From positions 62,001-126,000 of the forward strand of contig JBBRYS010000008.1 in NCBI GenBank assembly GCA_038237475.1: 64,000 nucleotides of DNA. The letters are read 5' to 3'. Positions 42,776-50,040 of the stretch are shown here, piece by piece. Numbering within the stretch: position 1 is the stretch's first letter; each line of letters starts with the position of its first letter. This stretch comes from JAOAPY01 sp038237475 (lineage in GTDB: Bacteria; Acidobacteriota; Blastocatellia; Pyrinomonadales; Pyrinomonadaceae). The notes under the pieces are model-generated. The model did no database searches, had not been told where the DNA came from, and was given only the letters and a program-made list of their open reading frames with translations. A program made the position numbers and the translations under genes.

Positions 42776-43420
42776 ATGAAGTTCTTTCTCGACACGGCAA
42801 ACTTGAATGAGATTAGTGCAGGCGCCGCGCTCGGCCTGGTTGATGGAGTTACAACCAACCCTTCCCTCGTGGCAAAAGAGGGAGGCGTTGATTTCAAGCA
42901 GCACGTCGCCGCCATCTGTGAGTTAGTCTCGGGTGACGTTTCTGCCGAAGTCACCAGCCTCGATACTGAGGGCATGCTGCGCGAGGGTCGCGAATATGCG
43001 GCGATCGCAGCCAACGTAGTGGTTAAATGTCCGCTCACTACCGACGGGTTGAAGGCCACGCGCCAGCTAACGTCGGAGGGGATTAAGGTAAACGTCACGC
43101 TCTGCTTTTCTGCCGCGCAGGCGATCCTGGCCGCGAAAGCGGGCGCCGCCTACATCAGCCCGTTCATCGGGCGACTTGACGATATCGGGCATAACGGTTT
43201 GGAGCTCGTCAGCGATATCGTCGAAATCTATAACAACTACGATTGGAAAACTGAGGTACTCGCGGCCAGCATTCGCCATCCCATTCACGTTATTGAAGCG
43301 GCGCGCATTGGTGCCGACGTGGCGACAATGCCGTTCAAGGTGATGAGCCAACTCATTAATCATCCGCTTACAGCCAAGGGGCTCAAACAATTTCTCGCTG
43401 ATTGGCAGAAGGCAGCCTGA
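42776..43420 (+). CDS. tal: Transaldolase / fructose-6-phosphate aldolase-like
   Basis: 214 residues, the length of the short transaldolase subfamily (TalC/FSA type). 'MKFFLDTANLNEI' at the start, 'DGVTTNPSLVAKEG', the Schiff-base Lys84 in 'VVVKCPLTTDGLKA', 'VNVTLCFSAAQAILA' and 'YISPFIGRLDDIG' are all canonical. It links the pentose phosphate pathway and glycolysis, with a role in NADPH supply under oxidative stress. The ATG at 42776 follows GGAAAGG; the upstream frame from 42713 is an unlikely extension. An operator lies 112 nt upstream. Confidence 0.94.
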   Translation: MKFFLDTANLNEISAGAALGLVDGVTTNPSLVAKEGGVDFKQHVAAICELVSGDVSAEVTSLDTEGMLREGREYAAIAANVVVKCPLTTDGLKATRQLTSEGIKVNVTLCFSAAQAILAAKAGAAYISPFIGRLDDIGHNGLELVSDIVEIYNNYDWKTEVLAASIRHPIHVIEAARIGADVATMPFKVMSQLINHPLTAKGLKQFLADWQKAA

Positions 43421-43466
43421 TAAAAGTTGGACCACAAGGCCAATCTCTCAGAAAAGCCGGTGCGAA

Positions 43467-43793
43467 GTGACTTTGAAGATGGAAATGCTGGGTTGGGTTG
43501 GGACAGCGCTCGTTGTAGTCGCCTATGTACCACAAATACGCCATCTCTATGTTGAGAAATGCGCCTGGGGCATCAGCATTTCAACGTGGGTAATCTGGCT
43601 GGTTGCCGGCGCATTACTTCTGAGCTACTGCATAATTCGAAATGACACCCTGTTCACATTCGTCCAGGTCATCAACATCACGGCCATTATTGCAACGATC
43701 ATTCTCGCGCGCAGGAGTAATGAGATTTGTCCTTACCACCGGGAGACGGCTTTGGCAGCGCGAGATGAGACGAGTGAAGGGTACAAGCTATAG
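43467..43793 (+). CDS. PQ-loop (SemiSWEET-like) membrane protein
   Basis: 108 residues with three membrane helices (about 7-25, 38-56, 62-80) and a PQ motif in 'VVAYVPQIRHLY'. SemiSWEETs dimerise to move sugars; other PQ-loop proteins have different cargo. The frame begins with GTG at 43467; ATGs at 43479 and 43485 are alternatives. It sits 46 nt after tal and 10 nt before the second ankyrin gene, likely in one transcript. A cytoplasmic tail of 25 residues follows the last helix. Confidence 0.75.
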   Translation: MTLKMEMLGWVGTALVVVAYVPQIRHLYVEKCAWGISISTWVIWLVAGALLLSYCIIRNDTLFTFVQVINITAIIATIILARRSNEICPYHRETALAARDETSEGYKL

Positions 43794-43803
43794 GAGAAAC
43801 GGA

Positions 43804-44301
43804 ATGTCGCACAAACGGATACCTGCTGATGTAAGGGATGAGGGAGGCAATACCTCTTTGATGCGTGCGGCGCTCGATGGTCAAACTGAGATCGTGAGAG
43901 GACTGCTTCGCAAAGGCGCCGACGTGAATGCGCAAAATCGTGAAGGCCGCACGGCACTAATGTTCGCGGTCATTAACCTCCGGAATGCCACCGTGAAAAC
44001 GCTCTTGCAGTTTGGAGCCGATGTGAATATCCAGGCCAAATGTGGCTGTACTCCCTTAATGCTGGCGGCATGTAGCGGCGACATTGAAATTACTCAGGCT
44101 TTGTTAAATCGCGGAGCCGATGCCAGAAAGATTTGCTGGCCAGGCAAAACTGCTTTGGTTGTGGCCATCGAACACGGCTACCACGCCATTGGTGAATTAC
44201 TCAAGAGGGCTATGGGCCAATCAAAGCAAGTGAAGCCAGAAAGGCTTCCATCCGACTTAAGAGGTCGTGAACGATCCGCTGTTCTTTCCGCGACAAAATG
44301 A
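43804..44301 (+). CDS. Ankyrin-repeat protein (paralogue of the 32 kb gene)
   Basis: 165 residues, no signal peptide. Four ankyrin repeats, e.g. 'EGRTALMFAVINLRNATVKT' and 'CGCTPLMLAACSGDIEITQA', aligned without gaps to the 32015 protein over most of the length. The ATG has AGGAGAAACGG upstream, nearly the same leader as its paralogue. It is followed after 49 nt by the superoxide dismutase-like gene. A scaffold or chaperone role for the nearby oxidative-stress enzyme is plausible but unproven. Confidence 0.9.
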   Translation: MSHKRIPADVRDEGGNTSLMRAALDGQTEIVRGLLRKGADVNAQNREGRTALMFAVINLRNATVKTLLQFGADVNIQAKCGCTPLMLAACSGDIEITQALLNRGADARKICWPGKTALVVAIEHGYHAIGELLKRAMGQSKQVKPERLPSDLRGRERSAVLSATK

Positions 44302-44350
44302 ACCAGGGGCACTAAGAAAATTAGAGCCCAAACTGAAGAGGAGCATTAAG

Positions 44351-44998
44351 ATGATAAATACGAATTCATACCAGGCCAAACAATTCAATCTGAGCGGCTT
44401 GAATGGCATCTCCGATCGAACGCTGGAGATGCACGTCAAACTCTACGAGGGTTACGTAAAGGAGACGAATAAGCTGACAGAAAAAATTTCCAAGTTTCTG
44501 AGCGACGGCAAAGTGGATCAGGAGGAGGTACCAGCTTACTCTGAACTCACCCGCCGCCTGGGATTTGAATACAACGGGATGGTCCTGCATGAATACTATT
44601 TCGGCAACATGAAACAAGGGGGTCCGGGTGACCCGGAACGAACCTCTGGTTTTTTCCGTGCGGCAGCAGAGAGCTTCGGTAGCTACGACGTCTGGAAAGC
44701 GGATTTTGTGGGTATCGGAAAGATGCGCGGGGTTGGTTGGGCCATCTGCTACGAGAATCCGGCCAATGGAAGGCTCTCTAATCACTGGATTACGCTTCAT
44801 GAGACAGGCAACGTGGCTGGCTTCAATCCAGTGCTGGTCATGGACGTTTGGGAGCATGCTTTCCTGCTCGACTACAAACCGGCGGAGCGGCCAAAATATA
44901 TCGAGGCATTCTTCTCCAACATAGCTTGGAACGTTTGCGACGAGCGACTGAAACGGGGTGTAGCTGCGCGTTCTGCGTCAGGTCGTGAAATTGGTTGA
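44351..44998 (+). CDS. Fe/Mn superoxide dismutase-like protein
   Basis: 215 residues; ATG at 44351 with GAGGAG eight bases upstream. Metal ligands of the SodA/SodB family are present: His28 in 'RTLEMHVKLYEGYV', His80 in 'MVLHEYYFGNM', and Asp and His in 'VMDVWEHAFLLDY' (about 165 and 169). The usual second His-His pair of the first helix (H-x3-HH-x3-YV) reads 'KLYEGYV', and 'GVGWAICYENP' replaces the usual 'GSGWAWL'. It may be an active but divergent SOD or a metal-binding relative. The second ankyrin gene lies directly upstream. Confidence 0.82.
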   Translation: MINTNSYQAKQFNLSGLNGISDRTLEMHVKLYEGYVKETNKLTEKISKFLSDGKVDQEEVPAYSELTRRLGFEYNGMVLHEYYFGNMKQGGPGDPERTSGFFRAAAESFGSYDVWKADFVGIGKMRGVGWAICYENPANGRLSNHWITLHETGNVAGFNPVLVMDVWEHAFLLDYKPAERPKYIEAFFSNIAWNVCDERLKRGVAARSASGREIG

Positions 44999-45116
44999 GG
45001 TGACGTTGAGGTCCTTCAGAGAACAGCGAATCCGCACTCTCGTCAAATTTCGTTTAGGGGTTGACTGCGGAGGTCGTGCGACGCCGGTCCGCACGGCCAT
45101 GTAGTCGTTGGTCATC

Positions 45117-46514
45117 ATGGAAGATTCCAACCACAGATTTGCGGCGCAGTCGAAACAGAAGTCTTTTTCTGATGGCGAACTCAAGGATCTCCAGCGTCTT
45201 ACCTTTGACTATTTTCTGAAGGAAACAAATCCTGAGAATGGCCTCGTGCCGGACAGCACCCGTCCAGGCTCGCCTTGCAGCATCGCTCCAACTGGATTTG
45301 CCTTGGCCGCTTATCCAGTAGGCGTCGAAAGCGGATTTATCACGCGCGATGATGCGATCAGACGAACCCTCACGAGCTTGCGCTTCTTTTCGAATAGCCC
45401 GCAAGGGCCGGAACCAGACGCCACCGGATACAAGGGTTTCTACTATCACTTTCTTGAGCTGAAGACCGGCCGGCGTACGCTGGATTGCGAACTGTCAACA
45501 ATCGATTCGACCTTCGTAATCGCGGGTGCACTGACGGCGGCCGAGTATTTCAATCGCGACACTGAAGATGAGCGTGAGATCCGCAATCTGGCTGAGACGC
45601 TCTATCGACGTGTGGACTGGCCATGGGCGCAAAATGGCAAAAACACCGTAACGCACGGTTGGACGCCTGAAGATGGGTTTATTAAGTATCATTGGGAAGG
45701 TTATAGTGAAGCCTTGATGCTCTACGTGCTTGGCCTCGCTTCACCAACGCACCCCTTACCCAAAGAGAGCTACAAAGCCTGGACCAGCACTTATGCGTGG
45801 AGAAGTCTCTACGGTCACGAATTTCTCTACGCGGGCCCGCTCTTCATCCATCAACTTTCCCACATGTGGATCGATTTTCGGGATATTCAAGACGAGTATA
45901 TGCGCCACATTGGAATCGATTATTTCGAGAACAGCCGGCGCGCGACTTACATTCAGCAGCAGTACGCAATTCACAACCCGGGAGACTTCAAAGGTTATGG
46001 TGAATTCATTTGGGGTCTGACTGCGAGCGATGGTCCTGGACCGGCAATCGAAGAGATCGAAGGCCGGACCCGACGATTTTACGACTATATAAACCGCGGT
46101 ATTCCCGACGGGCCGGATGACGGTACCCTGGCGCCATGGGCCGTGATCGCTTCACTTCCGTTCGCGCCCGAGATTGTATTGCCGTCGATCCGTTATTTCG
46201 ACGAGACCTTTCCTGAGATGACCAGCAAGTATGGATTCAAGTGCAGCTTCAATCCAACGTTTTCCGGAACAGGCAAAGGATGGATTTCAAAAGGATACTA
46301 CGGCCTTGATCAGGGTCCGATAGTGCTGATGATTGAAAACTACCGCTCAGAATTTCTCTGGCGCCTGATGCGCCGTTGCCCCTATATCATCACCGGACTG
46401 CGCCGCGCGGGATTTGCCGGCGGCTGGCTCCGCAACCATGTTCAAGCGGGCACGGATTCCTCAGAAGCGCCCAACGCGGAAAAATTTGACGGAGGTAATA
46501 CGAGTGGCACCTGA
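45117..46514 (+). CDS. Glycoamylase-family (GH144-like) glycoside hydrolase
   Basis: 465 residues from the ATG at 45117 (an upstream TTG is possible). It matches the (alpha/alpha)6-barrel family once called glycoamylase, now known to include endo-beta-1,2-glucanases: 'LTFDYFLKETNPENGLVPDS', 'TGFALAAYPVGVESGFI', 'GFYYHFLELKTGRR', 'HWEGYSEALMLYVLGLASP', 'GLTASDGPG' and 'LDQGPIVLMIENYRSEFLWR'. No signal peptide is visible, so it may act in the cytosol or on internal or imported glucan. It is transcribed after the SOD-like gene and has no other carbohydrate genes nearby. Confidence 0.85.
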   Translation: MEDSNHRFAAQSKQKSFSDGELKDLQRLTFDYFLKETNPENGLVPDSTRPGSPCSIAPTGFALAAYPVGVESGFITRDDAIRRTLTSLRFFSNSPQGPEPDATGYKGFYYHFLELKTGRRTLDCELSTIDSTFVIAGALTAAEYFNRDTEDEREIRNLAETLYRRVDWPWAQNGKNTVTHGWTPEDGFIKYHWEGYSEALMLYVLGLASPTHPLPKESYKAWTSTYAWRSLYGHEFLYAGPLFIHQLSHMWIDFRDIQDEYMRHIGIDYFENSRRATYIQQQYAIHNPGDFKGYGEFIWGLTASDGPGPAIEEIEGRTRRFYDYINRGIPDGPDDGTLAPWAVIASLPFAPEIVLPSIRYFDETFPEMTSKYGFKCSFNPTFSGTGKGWISKGYYGLDQGPIVLMIENYRSEFLWRLMRRCPYIITGLRRAGFAGGWLRNHVQAGTDSSEAPNAEKFDGGNTSGT

Positions 46515-46803
46515 AACAAAGACAGCGAAGGTAAGCTCGGGACAGCTCATCCCTAATTTCCGAGCTTTCCATATTAGTTTCCTTAAGGCCGCCGCCGCCG
46601 TCTGCGTTCAGTCGCCTTGTCCATCAGTTGCAGCAACAATTTCACCCACACCGTATTCATCGAGTAAAAGAAGGTACCCAAGTGCAAGCGTTTCATCTTC
46701 CAATCGATCGCTCAGATCGAGGTCGCGAGGCGGCACACTGCTGATTAGTCGATCAAGAGTCCAGACCATATATTGCCGAATTGGACCTCCACAATGCGGG
46801 TAG
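46504..46803 (+). other. Orphan ribosome binding site and GTG start, gene apparently lost
   Basis: GGAGGT (46491-46496) is followed seven bases later by a GTG at 46504, inside the last codons of the hydrolase gene. The first 25 residues ('APETKTAKVSSGQLIPNFRA') look protein-like; after that the frame runs antisense to the 46608-46892 gene and becomes Ser/Arg-rich. This looks like the start of a former operon gene whose body was deleted. Confidence 0.35.
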
Positions 46804-46892
46804 TCCCTGTCGTATCGCTCCAAGCCCCTTACGACGTCGAGCGCGGACCTGCCGTCATAGTTCACGCCTTTGGTTCGGAAAATCATCGTCAT
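46608..46892 (-). CDS. Hypothetical protein, conserved-looking
   Basis: 94 residues (a second ATG at 46886). Soluble and acidic, with a coherent pattern: 'MIFRTKGVNYDGRSALDVVR', 'YPHCGGPIRQYMVWTLDRL', 'LSDRLEDETLALGYLLLLDE'. No catalytic or metal motif. I recall similar short proteins in Acidobacteriota without assigned function. It is divergent from the 47018 sensor kinase over a 125-nt promoter that holds an inverted repeat and a GTGTTATCAC element. Confidence 0.65.
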   Translation of the reverse strand: MTMIFRTKGVNYDGRSALDVVRGLERYDRDYPHCGGPIRQYMVWTLDRLISSVPPRDLDLSDRLEDETLALGYLLLLDEYGVGEIVAATDGQGD

Positions 46893-46917
46893 ATCGTACT
46901 CGTCATATGAGTCGCAG

Positions 46918-46955
46918 GCGACAGTGTTATCACCTGTCGCAACAGGAGTTTTCTC
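46918..46955. promoter_or_regulatory. Operator upstream of the 47 kb sensor kinase
   Basis: A 7-bp inverted repeat GCGACAG/CTGTCGC (46918-46924 and 46934-46940) frames GTGTTATCAC (46924-46933), whose complement is GTGATAACAC, identical to the second arm of the dps site. A weaker arm, GAGTTTTCTC (46946-46955), follows after 12 nt. It ends 62 nt before the kinase ATG, so the kinase/regulator pair may be autoregulated. Confidence 0.5.
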
Positions 46956-47017
46956 TTATGCCGGCGCACGCGAGCGGTTTGTTATACTCCACCAGCGATT
47001 AATCTACTTGAGAGGCA

Positions 47018-48820
47018 ATGATGAGTATCCGTGGGCGATTACTGGCGCTGGCAATAGGCGGAGTTCTGCCGCTGTTAATCGTCGGGCTCACCGTTCTTGG
47101 AATAGTTTGGACTGACAAGCAAAGGCAGCTTAATGAAGGCCTGGAGCAGCAGGCTGAGTTGGCGGCGGTCGTTTTTGATCGCTGGCTCGACGCTCAGTAC
47201 CAGCCTCTCAGAACGATAGCCTCGTTTCCGACCAACCACCTGAAAGACAAGCCCGCCCTGGCAGAAACCCTAAAGGCAGTGCTAATTCACCGCTCGCATT
47301 GGATCGATCTGCGCGTTTTGGATGCCAGCGGAAAGGTCGTGGCGATTGAACCTGCCGGTGCCGGCAAGCTTCCGTCTGGTGAAGCCGAAAGGCTCGTCGG
47401 TGAAGTAAGACGCGGAGTACCGGATATTGAGACGAACCGGACCCGCGGGGAGGGAGGTTATCTGCTCGCAGTCGCGGTAGCGCTGGAAGGGGGTGGCGTA
47501 GTCGTCGCACGCATCGATGGTGCAGCGCTTAACGAGCCTCTTCAAGGTATTACCCTGCAGGAGCGCGCTCTCGTTACTCTACTAGATCAGCGCCATCGCA
47601 TCATTTATCGCAGCCAAGCCGCGGAATCGCCGTTAGGACTGGACCTCAGCGGTGTCGACCAACTGTCTGCTGTTAATAACCGTAATACCGCGGTCATGGT
47701 TAAGAGAAGTTCTCTTGACGGCGTGGAGCGTGTTTACGGGCTCGGGCGGGTAGGCAAAAGTGGCTACATTGTTATGGTGGGTGTACCGAGCGCCATCCTT
47801 TATGCGTCTGCATGGCGACAACTGATCGGGTATGCGGTCGTTGGCTTGATAGTCGTGTTCTGTACCATGACAGGGGCTCTGCTGATCGCGAGGAGTATCG
47901 CGCGGCCCGTGCGGCTCTTGAACTTCGCTGCAGAGGAGTTCGGAGGAGGGAACTTTTTGGTGCGAGCGCCGACCGAAGGACAAGACGAAATGTCACGCCT
48001 TGGTATGAACTTTAATGCGATGGCAGAGCGACTGCAAAAGCGAGAAGCCAGATTGGCCGAACTCGACCGGCTCAAATCGGAGTTCGTCTCAACCGTCTCG
48101 CATGAGCTGCGAACACCCTTGACCACAATCAAAGCCCTGACGCGACTTCTGATGCGCGAGGGACTCGAGGAAGCGAAAAGACGCGAGTATGTAGAAACGA
48201 TTTCGGTAGAATGCGATCGTCAGATTGACTTTGTTCTCAACCTGCTCGACCTGTCGCGCATCGAAGGGGGCGTGTTACGCGTCACCCATGAACGCGTTGA
48301 TGTGCATGAAGTCATCTCGTCTGTCATCAAGTCGGCAGTGCGCTCAGCCGAAAAAAGGAGTCACGAAATTCGAGTTGAGTCCAAAATTGAGGTTGCACCG
48401 GTGTGCGCTGATCCGAAAGAGCTGCGTCGCGTTCTTTCGAATATCGTCGAGAACGCTATTAAGTACACACCAGACGGCGGGCGCATTATTCTATCCGCTC
48501 GTGAAGAAGACTCGCAGGTAGCGATAATCGTGACCGATAATGGTCGAGGCATACCCGCGGAGGACATGCCCATTCTCTTCGACAAATTTCACCGCGGACG
48601 TCCCGCACCCCATTCCGCCGCGATAGCTGAAGGCACGACTAATGCTGAGTTCCTGGAGGATGCTGATGTGTCGGGCGTTGGCCTTGGCCTATACCTGGGG
48701 CGTAACGTGATGGAGCGAATGGGAGGGCGCATCAGTGTCGACAGCGAAGCCGGGCGCGGCAGTACTTTCAAATTGCACCTGCCGTTGTGGCGTGACGGAG
48801 GATGCAATAACCCGGAGTAG
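47018..48820 (+). CDS. Membrane sensor histidine kinase (Cache-like, HAMP)
   Basis: 600 residues. TM1 (about 8-32), a periplasmic sensor of about 235 residues with a dCache-like pattern ('LRVLDASGKVVAIEP', 'VTLLDQRHRIIYRSQ'), TM2 (about 270-292), HAMP (about 292-345), HisKA with phospho-acceptor His in 'STVSHELRTPLTTI' (about 362), HATPase_c ('NIVENAIKYTPDGG', 'VTDNGRGIP', 'GLGLYLG') with a 25-residue insertion before the G2 box. A second ATG lies one codon downstream. Its response regulator follows by 14 nt. The promoter carries an element shared with dps and other stress genes. Confidence 0.92.
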   Translation: MMSIRGRLLALAIGGVLPLLIVGLTVLGIVWTDKQRQLNEGLEQQAELAAVVFDRWLDAQYQPLRTIASFPTNHLKDKPALAETLKAVLIHRSHWIDLRVLDASGKVVAIEPAGAGKLPSGEAERLVGEVRRGVPDIETNRTRGEGGYLLAVAVALEGGGVVVARIDGAALNEPLQGITLQERALVTLLDQRHRIIYRSQAAESPLGLDLSGVDQLSAVNNRNTAVMVKRSSLDGVERVYGLGRVGKSGYIVMVGVPSAILYASAWRQLIGYAVVGLIVVFCTMTGALLIARSIARPVRLLNFAAEEFGGGNFLVRAPTEGQDEMSRLGMNFNAMAERLQKREARLAELDRLKSEFVSTVSHELRTPLTTIKALTRLLMREGLEEAKRREYVETISVECDRQIDFVLNLLDLSRIEGGVLRVTHERVDVHEVISSVIKSAVRSAEKRSHEIRVESKIEVAPVCADPKELRRVLSNIVENAIKYTPDGGRIILSAREEDSQVAIIVTDNGRGIPAEDMPILFDKFHRGRPAPHSAAIAEGTTNAEFLEDADVSGVGLGLYLGRNVMERMGGRISVDSEAGRGSTFKLHLPLWRDGGCNNPE

Positions 48821-48834
48821 CGAGGATTATTCCC

Positions 48835-49470
48835 ATGGCCAAACAATTGCTGGTCGTTGATGACGATCCAGGTCTCTTGCTCGCCGTATCTGAAACGTTT
48901 CGCGCGGAAGGTTTCGAGGTTGTGACAGCCAGACGCGGTGCGGAAGCGATGCTGCGCGTTGCCGAAGCACTGCCTGATTTGATCGTCAGCGACATTCGCA
49001 TGCCTGGCATGGATGGATACGCGTTTGTACGAAATCTGCGTGCTTCGCCGCGCAGTCGACTGATACCTATTATTTTTCTGACGGCTAAGGACGAGACCGC
49101 TGATCGCATAGCTGGATTTCGCACGGGCGTGGACGCCTACGTTACCAAGCCTTTCGACTCCGATGAGTTAGTTGCTGTCGTCAAGAGCATCCTCCAACGA
49201 GTCCAGCGCACACACGCCGATCTCGCGCGGATGTTCGGAGATCAGGAGAGCGAGGACGCAGATTCAATACGAGATGAAGACCTCACGGAGGCGGAGTGGC
49301 GGGTCGCCGAAGCCGTCGCACGTGGACTCTCAAACAAGGAGATCGCCGCAGAGCTAAAGCTTAGTTTGAGAACCATCGAGGGTCATATCAGTCGCATGCT
49401 CGACAAGAAGAATCTGAGTAACCGAGTGGAATTAGCCCTCCATGTTCGAGGCCGCAAACAAAGCGAATGA
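48835..49470 (+). CDS. Response regulator with LuxR-type HTH
   Basis: 211 residues. Receiver domain (about 3-120): 'VVDDDPG', phospho-acceptor Asp in 'DLIVSDIRMPGMDGY', Thr in 'IIFLTAK', Lys in 'YVTKPFDSDEL'. A 25-residue acidic linker leads to a LuxR-type HTH (about 145-205, 'LTEAEWRVAEAVARGLSNKE', 'SLRTIEGHISRMLDKKNL'). Co-transcribed with the Cache-like kinase. Because tandem GTGnnAACAC sites cluster around this locus, this protein is my leading candidate for the factor that binds them; direct evidence is absent. Confidence 0.93.
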   Translation: MAKQLLVVDDDPGLLLAVSETFRAEGFEVVTARRGAEAMLRVAEALPDLIVSDIRMPGMDGYAFVRNLRASPRSRLIPIIFLTAKDETADRIAGFRTGVDAYVTKPFDSDELVAVVKSILQRVQRTHADLARMFGDQESEDADSIRDEDLTEAEWRVAEAVARGLSNKEIAAELKLSLRTIEGHISRMLDKKNLSNRVELALHVRGRKQSE

Positions 49471-49646
49471 GCCGTGGATGCAACCCGGCGACTGAATGCT
49501 CAGCCGACGAGAAAGTACTCACATCATATTTTAGTAACCCAGCCTGCAAAGTTCTTTTCCTTAATTTCAATTACCGTAGTCCCTCCTCAGCAGGCTTTCC
49601 AACTCGTAAGAGCCAGGGCCGCGCGCAGACGCCTGATAAGTGACGG

Positions 49647-49679
49647 GTGTAAATACCCGCCAAAGTCAGGTGTTAACAC
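49647..49679 (+). promoter_or_regulatory. Tandem GTGnnAACAC operator before the zinc-ribbon/stress-protein genes
   Basis: GTGTAAATAC (49647-49656), 13-nt spacer, GTGTTAACAC (49670-49679, perfect palindrome). It ends 81 nt before the ATG at 49761. The left arm overlaps a small GGGTGTAAATACCC palindrome (49645-49658). Confidence 0.6.
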
Positions 49680-49760
49680 GCTGTTTCCTCTTAACCTTCG
49701 TTGCTAGTCTAGCCCTGCACAATCGTCAATACGCGACTGAAAAACCGGAGCGACCAGCAT

Positions 49761-49973
49761 ATGAAATTAGGACCAGGCGAACACATCGCCCAAGGGGCAG
49801 TGGAGGCTAGAAGAGATCCGGGGGACAACTGGTTGGAAATGTTGAAGCAATGGCTGGTGCAATGTCCGCAGTGCTCCGAGGTTCGGCTGGTAGTGGGCGC
49901 CCACGAAATTGATCGATACATTTGCAAAAATTGTGGGCACAGTTTCGTGATCGGCTTTCAATCGATCCGGTAA
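49761..49973 (+). CDS. Small zinc-ribbon protein
   Basis: 70 residues. 'CPQC' (about 35-38) and 'CKNC' (about 55-58) form a zinc ribbon after a 30-residue N-terminus with an amphipathic 'WLEMLKQWLVQ' segment. CGGAG lies upstream. It is the first gene after the operator and precedes the universal stress genes by 67 nt on the same strand. The function is unknown; it could be a nucleic-acid or protein adaptor. Confidence 0.7.
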   Translation: MKLGPGEHIAQGAVEARRDPGDNWLEMLKQWLVQCPQCSEVRLVVGAHEIDRYICKNCGHSFVIGFQSIR

Positions 49974-50040
49974 GTAGTGAAGCGTGGCGCTCGCGTAGGA
50001 TGCAAAAGAACCGATTCCTTCGAAGTGTGGAGAGAGCAAC

